Shown here: in pieces, positions 1 to 6,636 of the stretch
Numbering within the stretch: position 1 is the stretch's first letter
Layout: each line of letters opens with the position of its first letter
NCBI GenBank assembly: GCA_016209585.1
Contig: JACQVU010000191.1
Span: forward strand, 1 to 10,282
Direction: 5' to 3'
From: Planctomycetota bacterium
GTDB lineage: Bacteria > Planctomycetota > UBA8742 > JACQVU01
Length of the DNA stretch: 10,282 nucleotides
The notes under the pieces: generated by a model
What the model saw: only the letters and a program-made list of their open reading frames with translations
What the model was told of the DNA's origin: nothing
Database searches by the model: none
Translations under genes and position numbers: made by a program

Positions 1-32
1 GAGATGGGGAGATGGGGAGATGGGAAGACGGG
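1..32. repeat. GAGATGGG octamer tandem array
   Basis: Three exact copies of GAGATGGG (1-8, 9-16, 17-24) are followed by a degenerate copy, AAGACGGG (25-32). The array may continue past the left edge. The same octamer array occurs again at 1373-1453 inside the 5' end of the neighbouring gene, in the same orientation. The G-runs on the plus strand (separated by 4-5 bases) fit a G-quadruplex pattern. It lies downstream of the last gene of the operon and codes for nothing I can support. Confidence 0.85.
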
Positions 33-35
33 GTT

Positions 36-70
36 CCCCAACCCCCAACCCCCAGCACCCAACCCCCAGC
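36..70. repeat. CCCCAAC-type heptamer array
   Basis: Tandem 7-base units run CCCCAAC, CCCCAAC, CCCCAGC, ACCCAAC, CCCCAGC, directly abutting the octamer array through the perfect palindrome GGGGTTCCCC (30-39). Read on the minus strand it gives five G-runs of 3-5 separated by 2-4 bases, a good sequence match to a G-quadruplex former. It sits about 40-75 bases past the stop codon of the nucleotidyltransferase-like gene. The stretch 71-110 between the array and that stop shows nothing recognisable. Confidence 0.8.
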
Positions 71-110
71 GCGCCGCGCGTCGCGTCGCCGGAAGCGGCC
101 ATCGTGGTTG

Positions 111-1469
111 CTACCGTTCAAAAATCGCGCGGGCGAGTGACGGCAGGGCGTCACGAAGAGAGCGTTTCCAATACCTTCGCGTGTAGAGAATCCAGAGTCG
201 CGCCATCGCCTCGCGCGCGGCGTTCCAGATCGCGCCGGCCTCGCCGCCCCTCGGCCGCACGAGAACGGCCGGGTCCAGGACGCCCCCGGCGCGCGCGGCG
301 AGATCCAGGGCGATCACCCGCCCGTGGTCGTCCACCGAATCGTACAACAGCGCCGCCGCCGCCGCGCAGCGATGGATGGGCGCCACCGCCCGGGATCGGG
401 TCCATTGGCGAGCCTCGTGGCAGGCGTGCAGGCGCGTCAGCAGGTCTTCGTGCCACGCCGCCGCGCGCGACCACACCGGCAACCCGAAGCGCAGCGGCCG
501 CGGCAAGGCGCACCGGATGAAATCGCGGTAGTAGAGCGCGGGCAACCGCGCCAGAAAGAGGCGCGGCAGGTCGCCCTCTTTCGCTTCGCGGGCCGGCGCC
601 CCCGCCGCAGCCAGCAGCCGCCGGATGAGCGGCACGCTATCGCCCCAGGCGCGCAACATGCGCGGCAGCGGCGGTTCGCCAAGGCCCTCCCCGGGCCGGG
701 TCTTGCGTTCGGTGGCCCCGGCGATGCGGTCTAGAACCCGCGGCGAGGCCGTCGGCGGCGCGGCGGCGCGGAGCCGGGAAAGGCGCGTCGCGGGCGACGG
801 GTGATACGTCCCTAAGAGGACCGTCTCAGCGGCGCCGAGCGCGACGTAGGTTTTGTCGATGAGGAAGTGCAGGTTCGCCGCGGCCGCCGCGCCCGGGGCG
901 GGAATCGCGTCGCGCCGGAACGCCAGCAGCGTCACGCACAGACGGTTAACGATGATGCGCAGCGGGCTGATCGGCGAAACGTACGCCGGGGGCGCGGCCA
1001 TGCGCGGGGGACGTCCGGCCAGCAGCGTGGAACCGGCCAGGAGATCGAAGTTGGAGAGGTCCGGCGCGGGATGGAGGAGGTCACGCGGATGGACGAAGGT
1101 CACGTCGACGTTCACTCCCGGCCGCACGCGGGCCGCGACCTCGTCGATCGCCGCCGCGACCGCCCGCCGCGGCGGGAACCGCCGGGAGACGACGGCGAAG
1201 TCGTAGTCGCCCCACGGCAGCCGGAAGCCGTCGCCGGAGAGGAAGGCCGCTTCCCCGCGGGCGAAGCCGCCGTGCCAGAGGAGGCTCTCGGCGCCCAGAG
1301 GGGAGAACCTGGCGAACAGCCCCCGCGCCAGGGCCTCGGCGACCGCGCGCGCCTCCCCGGCGGCCGGCGTGGGAAGATGGGGAGATGGGGAGATGGGGAG
1401 ATGGGGGTCAGGCGGAGCACCCCGGCTGGGGAGATGGGGAGACTGGGAGGTGGGAACAGGCGGACTCAT
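111..1469 (-). CDS. Nucleotidyltransferase-fold protein, function unknown
   Basis: A 452-residue protein whose N-terminal third carries the signature of the DNA polymerase beta-type nucleotidyltransferase superfamily: a Gly-Gly pair in GGFARGE (about 67-73), an Asp-x-Asp in GDYDF (87-91) and a third acidic residue in VDVTF (about 121-125). These would bind metal and an NTP. The remaining 300 residues are Ala/Arg-rich, probably helical, and I do not recognise them. The first 35 residues are low-complexity Pro/Ser/His (repeats of SPHLP) encoded by a GAGATGGG-type tandem array, so they are probably not part of the fold. No ATG, GTG or TTG occurs between that array and the motif region, so the ATG at 1469 is the best start, although its ribosome binding site is weak. 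It follows the GT2-PGT gene by 21 bp and is the last gene of the operon. Substrate and role are unknown; an envelope-glycan link is inferred from neighbours only. Confidence 0.7.
   Translation of the reverse strand: MSPPVPTSQSPHLPSRGAPPDPHLPISPSPHLPTPAAGEARAVAEALARGLFARFSPLGAESLLWHGGFARGEAAFLSGDGFRLPWGDYDFAVVSRRFPPRRAVAAAIDEVAARVRPGVNVDVTFVHPRDLLHPAPDLSNFDLLAGSTLLAGRPPRMAAPPAYVSPISPLRIIVNRLCVTLLAFRRDAIPAPGAAAAANLHFLIDKTYVALGAAETVLLGTYHPSPATRLSRLRAAAPPTASPRVLDRIAGATERKTRPGEGLGEPPLPRMLRAWGDSVPLIRRLLAAAGAPAREAKEGDLPRLFLARLPALYYRDFIRCALPRPLRFGLPVWSRAAAWHEDLLTRLHACHEARQWTRSRAVAPIHRCAAAAALLYDSVDDHGRVIALDLAARAGGVLDPAVLVRPRGGEAGAIWNAAREAMARLWILYTRRYWKRSLRDALPSLARAIFER
1373..1453. repeat. GGAGATGG octamer array inside a coding region
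   Basis: Units of 8 bases occur in two blocks: GAAGATGG then three exact GGAGATGG (1373-1404, trailing G-run to 1409), and GGAGATGG, GGAGACTG, GGAGGTGG (1430-1453), separated by about 20 unrelated bases. The array lies just inside the start codon of the nucleotidyltransferase-like gene and encodes its SPHLP-rich N-terminus. It contains a 24-base stretch (1382-1405) identical to positions 1-24 of the window. Eight is not a multiple of three, so gain or loss of one unit would change the reading frame of the gene. Confidence 0.85.
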
Positions 1470-1490
1470 GACCGGTTCCAGGCTGGCGCC

Positions 1491-3674
1491 TCACCCGCGC
1501 CCGAACCAGCGGCGGAGCAGCGCCCCGGCTGACTGCGCGGCGATCCGCAGGTCCAGGGCCAGTGACCAGTTCTGCACGTAGTAGAGGTCCAGGCGCGCCA
1601 TGTCGTCAAGGCGCCGGTGCGCGGGACGGCGGGCTTGCCAGAGGCCGGTCACGCCCGGCCGCGCCTCGAAACGGGCGCGTTGCCAGTCGGGCATGACCTC
1701 CGCCTGGGCCGGCGCCACGGGACGGGGACCGATGAGGCTCATGCTCCCGGCGAGCACGTTGAGCAGTTCCGGCAGGTGCTGGAACCTCGTGGCCCGGAGG
1801 AAGCGGCGCAGCAGGCCGCGCGCCGGCGCGGCCGGGTCGCCGGTGTCGAACGCCAGCACGCGGAACCGCGCGCCGCGCCGACCGACGGCCGGGCTGGAGA
1901 CGAACGCCCGCTCTCCGGTGGCACGCAAGGCCACGGCACAGAGGAGCATGCCGGGCGCGACGGCCGCGAGCAGCGCCAGTGCCACGATGGCCTCGAACCC
2001 CGCTTTCACCGCGCGCGCCAGCGACAGCCCCGGCTGGCGGTCGAAGCGCAGCACGGGGTAGCCGAAGAACTCCTCGCCGCGGTAGAGGGTCATCGACGGG
2101 TAGTCGGGCAGCACCACTTTCATGTCGCGCAAGTTGTCGCGGCACCAGATCATCGGCCGGACGGCGCGCTCGAAGCAGGCCGCGAGGTCGGTGAAGATCA
2201 CCTCCTGCGCCCGCTCCCTTTCGGCCACTTCCGGCAGGTCCTCGATCCGGCCCAGGATGGCCGGGTCGCCGGGTGGGACGGTTTCGCCGTCGGTAGTCAG
2301 ATAGCCCGCCACGTCGTACCCCTCGCCGGGGAAGTCGCCCAGGCGGCCGGCGATCTCCCGCGCCGCGGGGCCGACCCCGACCATCAGCACGCGCCGCATG
2401 CCGATGCGGCGGCGGCCAAGCCAGCGCAGCAGGCCGACGTAGGCCCAGCGCACCAGGAACATCGCCGGCACGGCCATGCCCGCCGCCGCCAGGGCCACGA
2501 AGCGGGAGTGGAGGTGAAAGTCGCCCCGCGGCGCCAGCGCGGCCATGGCCGTCACGCCCGCGGCCAGCAGCGCGCGGGCCATGTCGATGGCCACGCCGGC
2601 GGCGGTGCGCTCGCGGTCGAGGTCGTAGAGCCGCCGCGCGAAGAAGAAAAGGGCCACGCTGGCGATGATCACGGCTTCCGGCGCGCCGAGCAGCGAGCGG
2701 TACACCGGCAGCCTCGGGTCGGCGATCCAGGCGGCGATTGGCGAGCGCTCGCCGGCGTCGCGCAGGGCCTCGCGGGCCGCGTAGGCCAGGCGCAACGCGC
2801 CCGCGATGGCCAGGCCGTCCGCCGCCGCCAGCGCGGCGCCAAGGGCCGCGCTGCTCCACTTGCGCAGGGCGAAGAGCCTCCGGCTCCACTTGTCGTAGAA
2901 GCGGAGCATGGAGAAGAAGTGGGTGAAGTAGTCGCGGCTGAACCCGCCGCGGCGGGAGGCCTGGAGGTGGTGGTGGACCATCTCGGCGCCGGCGCAGTAG
3001 ATCACCTTCCAACCGGCGCGCCGCATGCGCAGGCACCAGTCGACGTCTTCGAGGTAGAGGAAGTAGCGTTCGTCCATGCCGCCGACGGCGGCCAGGGCCT
3101 CGCGCCGGACGAGGAGGCAAGCGCCCAGCGCCCAGTCCACCTCGCGATCCTGGGCGTGGTCCCAGTCGCTCATGAGATGGCGGCGCAGGAAGCCGGGCGC
3201 GGGCCAGAGGCGCGAAAGCGGCGTCCGCCTCCAGAGGATGATGCTGAAGGTGTAGAAGGTGCGGCAGGAGAGTTGCAAGGTGCCGTCGGGGTTCAAGAGC
3301 CGGGCCGCGACGACGCCAGCCTCGGGATGGGCGGCGAGGCAGGCGAGCAGCGCGCGGATGGACCCCGGCCGGGCGACCACGTCGGCGTTCAGCACCAGCA
3401 CGGCGCGTCCGCGGGCGATCTTCAACCCCTGGTTGACCCCGCGCGAGAAGCCCACGTTGAGCGCGTTGGCGAGCAGCGTGACCTTTGGAAACTCGCGCGC
3501 CACCATTCCCGCGCTGTCGTCCGGCGAGTTGTTGTCGATCACGATAATCTCGGCGTCCAGGCCGGCCGTCTCCCGCGCGATGGAGCGCAGGCAGTCGCGC
3601 AGGTAGTCGCGCGTGTGGTAGTTGACGATGATGGCCGACAGCGCCGGACCGTCACTCACCAAGCACCTCTTCAT
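1491..3674 (-). CDS. Fusion: GT2 glycosyltransferase + PGT-like sugar transferase
   Basis: A 727-residue fusion. Residues about 12-260 are a family GT2 transferase (GT-A fold): IVIDNNSPD (44-52) and NAD (96-98) fit the nucleotide-sugar and metal sites, and GMDERYFLYLEDVDWC (199-214) is typical of rhamnosyltransferase-like GT2 enzymes. Residues about 270-425 hold several hydrophobic segments, about 425-540 a Rossmann-like domain (RRVLMVGVGPAAREIAGRL), and about 550-727 a bacterial sugar transferase (polyprenyl-phosphate sugar-1-phosphate transferase) module with SLIGPRPV (646-653) and RPGVTGLWQ (673-681). Known WbaP/EpsB-type enzymes start glycan assembly on undecaprenyl phosphate. Oddly, the usual catalytic Asp-Glu is Gln632-His633 (in RFQHLPELLNVL), and the usual KFRTM box reads AFDTG, so this module may be inactive or altered. 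The start is the ATG at 3674 or, with a better ribosome binding site, the GTG at 3659. It overlaps the GT4 gene end and is cotranscribed with it. Confidence 0.85.
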   Translation of the reverse strand: MKRCLVSDGPALSAIIVNYHTRDYLRDCLRSIARETAGLDAEIIVIDNNSPDDSAGMVAREFPKVTLLANALNVGFSRGVNQGLKIARGRAVLVLNADVVARPGSIRALLACLAAHPEAGVVAARLLNPDGTLQLSCRTFYTFSIILWRRTPLSRLWPAPGFLRRHLMSDWDHAQDREVDWALGACLLVRREALAAVGGMDERYFLYLEDVDWCLRMRRAGWKVIYCAGAEMVHHHLQASRRGGFSRDYFTHFFSMLRFYDKWSRRLFALRKWSSAALGAALAAADGLAIAGALRLAYAAREALRDAGERSPIAAWIADPRLPVYRSLLGAPEAVIIASVALFFFARRLYDLDRERTAAGVAIDMARALLAAGVTAMAALAPRGDFHLHSRFVALAAAGMAVPAMFLVRWAYVGLLRWLGRRRIGMRRVLMVGVGPAAREIAGRLGDFPGEGYDVAGYLTTDGETVPPGDPAILGRIEDLPEVAERERAQEVIFTDLAACFERAVRPMIWCRDNLRDMKVVLPDYPSMTLYRGEEFFGYPVLRFDRQPGLSLARAVKAGFEAIVALALLAAVAPGMLLCAVALRATGERAFVSSPAVGRRGARFRVLAFDTGDPAAPARGLLRRFLRATRFQHLPELLNVLAGSMSLIGPRPVAPAQAEVMPDWQRARFEARPGVTGLWQARRPAHRRLDDMARLDLYYVQNWSLALDLRIAAQSAGALLRRWFGRG

Positions 3675-4800
3675 AGACGCGCGCCAACTCCGCCGCCGCG
3701 TTCTCCCACGAGAAGCGGGGATACAGCCGGGCTTTGAGGGGAGGAGGCTCCGGCGCGCGCCAGGCCGCCAGCAGGGCGGCGCGGATGGAGCCGACGGAGG
3801 CCGGATCGCAGTGCCAGGCGTCGTTCCCGAGATAGGCCCGCGCGAACGAGCGCGCCGTGGTCACCACCCGCGCGCCCGCCGCCCCGGCCTCCAGCGAGAC
3901 CAGCCCGGCGCTCTCCGACCAACTGGCCAGCACATGCACGCGCGCGGCGGCGAATGCGCCGGTGAAAACCGCCGGGGGGAGGCGGGGCGCGTGACGCGCG
4001 TTAGGCGTCTCCTTCAGTTTCGCAAAAAACCGCCGCGCGTACCAGCGGTGACGCCGGTTCACCTCGCCCACGAACAGCGCCGGCAGTCCGGTCCCGCCGA
4101 GCGCGTCGAGCACCGCGCACTGGTTCTTGAGGTCTTCGACGCGCCCCACGGCCAGCACGAAGTCGCCAGCGCCGAACCAGGCGCGGAAGCGGGCGGGATC
4201 ACCGTTCACGAACTCCTCGGAAATCCCCAGCGGCACGATGCGCGCCGCGCCCGGCCGGAGCGGCCCGAGCGCGGCCTCGAACGCGGCGCGTTCCTCCTCG
4301 CAATGGAAGATCACGCGCGCCGCCAGCGCGGCCGCCCTCCGCCGCGCGTCCACCGTGGAGGCGCCCCGCGCCCCGCGTCCCGCGCCCCGCGATCCGCGTC
4401 CCGCGCCGACGAGGCCCGCCCGCTCAGCCGCGCCCCGCGCCGCGTGGAAGATCGCCCGCAGCCGTTCGAGGCCGTCGTCGCTTCCGGCCAGATGGAAGGC
4501 CCAGCGCCCCAGGCCGACGCGGCCGAGACGGTTGTATTCGCGCAGATCATGATGGATGGCCGTGACCACGCACGGCACGCCCCGGCGGCGAGCCTGGCGG
4601 GCCTTTTGCAGCGTCTCGGCGGCGCGGGTGAGGTTGAAGCAGTGGACTAAATCGACGCCGGAGAGATCGGCGTTCGTTCCGAGCGCCACGTTGGCGCGCA
4701 CGCCGCGACGGCGCAGGGCGCGGAGCGTCTCCATCACCTGGCGGGTGTCGCCGCCTGGTTCGGCGAACAGGTTGGCCCGGGACTGGAGGAGGATGCGCAA
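3652..4800 (-). CDS. GT4 family glycosyltransferase
   Basis: Predicted cytoplasmic or membrane-associated GT-B fold glycosyltransferase of 382 residues that would use a nucleotide-sugar donor to extend an envelope glycan. Seen: a glycine-rich N-terminal segment PGGDTRQ (15-21), DLVHCFNL (50-57), the donor-phosphate motif GRVEDLKNQ with Arg220 and Lys225, and the retaining GT4 E-x7-E motif (Glu296 and Glu304 in SESAGLVSLEAG). The frame stays open far upstream to 5805, but that part overlaps the ligase gene and is its shadow. I chose the TTG at 4800 because it gives MRILLQSRANLFAEPGGDT, a typical start for this family. A GTG at 4857 overlapping the ligase is the alternative; no clear Shine-Dalgarno supports either. 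Residues about 135-148 (RGSRGAGRGARGAS) are low complexity, encoded by a heptamer tandem array, and probably form a loop insertion. It lies 29 bp after the ligase and overlaps the GT2-PGT gene. Confidence 0.85.
   Translation of the reverse strand: MRILLQSRANLFAEPGGDTRQVMETLRALRRRGVRANVALGTNADLSGVDLVHCFNLTRAAETLQKARQARRRGVPCVVTAIHHDLREYNRLGRVGLGRWAFHLAGSDDGLERLRAIFHAARGAAERAGLVGAGRGSRGAGRGARGASTVDARRRAAALAARVIFHCEEERAAFEAALGPLRPGAARIVPLGISEEFVNGDPARFRAWFGAGDFVLAVGRVEDLKNQCAVLDALGGTGLPALFVGEVNRRHRWYARRFFAKLKETPNARHAPRLPPAVFTGAFAAARVHVLASWSESAGLVSLEAGAAGARVVTTARSFARAYLGNDAWHCDPASVGSIRAALLAAWRAPEPPPLKARLYPRFSWENAAAELARVYEEVLGE
3664..3669 (-). promoter_or_regulatory. Ribosome binding site favouring an alternative GTG start
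   Basis: On the minus strand, GAGGTG is followed by 4 bases and then GTG at 3659-3657. This matches the end of the 16S anti-Shine-Dalgarno complement and gives normal spacing. It would start the GT2-PGT fusion five codons later than the ATG at 3674, as M-SDGPALSAIIVNYH, and reduce the overlap with the GT4 gene to 8 bases (translational coupling). No comparable motif precedes the ATG. Confidence 0.5.
4361..4407. repeat. GCGCCCC-type heptamer array inside the GT4 gene
   Basis: Seven-base units run GCGCCCC, GCGCCCC, GCGTCCC, GCGCCCC, GCGATCC, GCGTCCC, GCGCC without interruption. They encode the Arg/Gly/Ala-rich stretch at about residues 135-148 of the GT4 protein, between its N-terminal domain helices. 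The unit length is not a multiple of three, so a one-unit change would frameshift the gene. The sequence differs from, but is built like, the heptamer array at 36-70. Confidence 0.8.
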
Positions 4801-4829
4801 GAGGCGAGGCGGCGGCCAGCGGCCGGCTG

Positions 4830-6563
4830 TTAGGCCCGGAACTGGGTCTCCTTCCACCGCGCGAAGAGCGGCGCGAGTTTCAGCCGCTGGTACTTGCCGG
4901 TGGAGGTGACGGGCGCCTCGGTTCCGAAGACCACCACCTTGGGGCATTTCGCCGCGGGCCACTTGCGGCGGCAGGCGTCGACGATCTCCGGTTCGGTGAG
5001 GGGCACGCTGCCGTCGGGGACGACGTAGGCGCCGACCTCCTCGCCGTACCACTTGTTCTCGAAGCCCACGGCCAGGCCGCATTGGACCCCGGGAAGCGCC
5101 ATGAGCAGTTCGTCGAGTTCCAGCGTGGAGATCTTGACGCCCCCGCGCACGATCAACTCCTTGAGCCGGCCGGTGATGAAGAAGAAGGGGCGGCCGGCCC
5201 CGTCGCGCAGGAAGAACCCCTCGTCGCCGGACCGGAACCAGCCGTGGGCGAAGGTGTCGCGGTTGGCGTCGGGCCGGGCGTGGTAGGCGCGCATGACGTT
5301 GTGCCCGCGGATCACGATCTCGCCCTTCACCCCCGGCCCCTGCGCCTTCCCCTGTTCGTCGTGGATGGCCATTTCGTTGCACGCCACGGGAACGCCGATG
5401 CTGGGGTGCCCGTGGGCGCGCATCCAGCGCTGATGCTCGGCCGGCCGGAGATCGACCGGCAGGAAGCAGGAGTAACAGGTGGTCTCCGACAGCCCGTAGC
5501 CGTGGATGATGGGGACCCCGAAGCGCTCTTCGAACCGCGCCGCCAGGTCCACCGTGAGCGGACCGGCGCCGCAGATGAAGCGCCGGAAGCGGCTCTTGCG
5601 CGAGCGCGTCGGCGTCTCGCCGGTCTCGTAGAGGAATTCGAGCAGCGTGGGCACCACCGAACAGAAGGTGACGCCTTCCTCCTCCACCCGCCGCCAGAAG
5701 CCGCGAGGTGAGAACTTGCGGTTCAACACCACCGACCCGCCGAAGAAGAGCGGCGTCACCAGCGTCACCACGGCGCCGTTCACGTGGTGGATGGGCAGCA
5801 CGCACATGCCGCGATCCGCAGGCCCGAAGCCGTGGTGGCGCGCGATGGCGTCGGCGTCAACCAGCAGATTGTATTGGGTGAGCAGCACCCCCTTGGGCGC
5901 GCCGGTGGTGCCGGAGGTGTAGACGATGAGCGCCTCGTCCTCCAGGTCGGCCGCCCGCTTCGGGCGCCAGTCGCCGCTGACCTTCTCCGTTTCGGCGAAG
6001 CGTCGCCATGACGCCGGAAGTCCGTCGCCGGCTCCGCGCCACCACTCCGGCGACTCCACGCCCACCACCGCCCGCACCCCTTTCAGGCGCGCCAGCAACC
6101 CGGCGGCGCGCGCGGCGTATTCCTGGCGAACGAAGAGCGCGCACACGCCGGCGTTGTTGAGCGAGAAGACGATGCGCTCGTCGTCCTCGCCCACGTTCAT
6201 GGGCGCCACCACCGCGCCCAGCGTCCAGCACGCGAACGTGATGAAAACCGTCTCGGGCGCGTTGTGAGTGATCGTGCCAACCCGGTCGCCGCGCCCCACG
6301 CCGAGCGTCTCGGCCATGTAGCGCGCCGTCCGCATCACCCGCTCCCGGAAGGCGGCGTAGGTGTGCTCCGCGCGCCCGCCGTCCTCCCCGAAATAGATGA
6401 GAAACGGCTTGTCCGGCGCCGCGTCGGCCCGCGCCGCCAGAAGGTCGTGGATGTTCTTCCACTTCACGCGGTGCTTGGTTGGCGGCGACCGGCGCACGTG
6501 GCGCGCGGCCAGCGCCTTGCGCGCCGTGGCGGCATCCATGTTCTTCACGCGGCGCATGCGCAT
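4830..6563 (-). CDS. AMP-forming acyl-CoA synthetase-type ligase
   Basis: A 577-residue class I adenylate-forming (ANL superfamily) enzyme of usual length. It would activate a carboxylic acid with ATP to an acyl-AMP and most likely transfer it to CoA or a carrier thiol in the cytoplasm. Seen in order: P-loop YTSGTTGAPKGV (215-226), aromatic/acid motif GYGLSETT (355-362), the ATP-ribose motif SGDEG (445-449), hinge GRLKEL (465-470), and the C-terminal catalytic lysine Lys557 in TSTGKYQR. Substrate cannot be read from the sequence; fatty, aryl or amino acids are all possible. The ATG at 6563 is used, but ATG codons at 6557 and 6539 are plausible alternatives and none has a strong ribosome binding site. 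It follows the GH57-like gene by 73 bp. In such a glycan operon it could supply an acyl decoration, and exosortase-type polysaccharide clusters are known to carry ligases of this class; both are inferences here. Confidence 0.92.
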   Translation of the reverse strand: MRMRRVKNMDAATARKALAARHVRRSPPTKHRVKWKNIHDLLAARADAAPDKPFLIYFGEDGGRAEHTYAAFRERVMRTARYMAETLGVGRGDRVGTITHNAPETVFITFACWTLGAVVAPMNVGEDDERIVFSLNNAGVCALFVRQEYAARAAGLLARLKGVRAVVGVESPEWWRGAGDGLPASWRRFAETEKVSGDWRPKRAADLEDEALIVYTSGTTGAPKGVLLTQYNLLVDADAIARHHGFGPADRGMCVLPIHHVNGAVVTLVTPLFFGGSVVLNRKFSPRGFWRRVEEEGVTFCSVVPTLLEFLYETGETPTRSRKSRFRRFICGAGPLTVDLAARFEERFGVPIIHGYGLSETTCYSCFLPVDLRPAEHQRWMRAHGHPSIGVPVACNEMAIHDEQGKAQGPGVKGEIVIRGHNVMRAYHARPDANRDTFAHGWFRSGDEGFFLRDGAGRPFFFITGRLKELIVRGGVKISTLELDELLMALPGVQCGLAVGFENKWYGEEVGAYVVPDGSVPLTEPEIVDACRRKWPAAKCPKVVVFGTEAPVTSTGKYQRLKLAPLFARWKETQFRA

Positions 6564-6614
6564 GCCCAGGTGCTCGGCGCTCCGGCCGGGGTTTTTCGGC
6601 CGCCCGCCGGCGAG

Positions 6615-6626
6615 GTCCGGCCGGAC
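6615..6626. other. Perfect 12-bp palindrome between two operon genes
   Basis: GTCCGGCCGGAC is self-complementary and lies in the 73-bp gap between the GH57-like stop codon and the ligase start. A T-run (TTTTT on the minus strand) precedes it rather than follows it, and a second CGGCCG...CGGCCG pairing lies beside it. It is therefore not a standard terminator for either strand; it could be a processing or pausing site, or simply chance in GC-rich DNA. Confidence 0.35.
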
Positions 6627-6636
6627 GAAAAACGGA

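Noticed and set aside
1617..3737. 706-codon open frame on the plus strand
   Set aside because: It is antisense to the GT2-PGT fusion, has an Arg/His/Gly/Ala-rich composition with no motif, and results from high GC at third positions. The minus-strand frame shows clear families.
4801..5805. In-frame upstream extension of the GT4 gene on the minus strand
   Set aside because: This part lies over the ligase gene in another frame and translates to Arg/Gly/Pro-rich sequence without motifs; the real GT4 fold begins near 4800.
6564..6636. Intrinsic terminator between the GH57-like gene and the ligase
   Set aside because: The palindrome is preceded, not followed, by the T-run in the direction of transcription, and the gap is short within a co-directional set.
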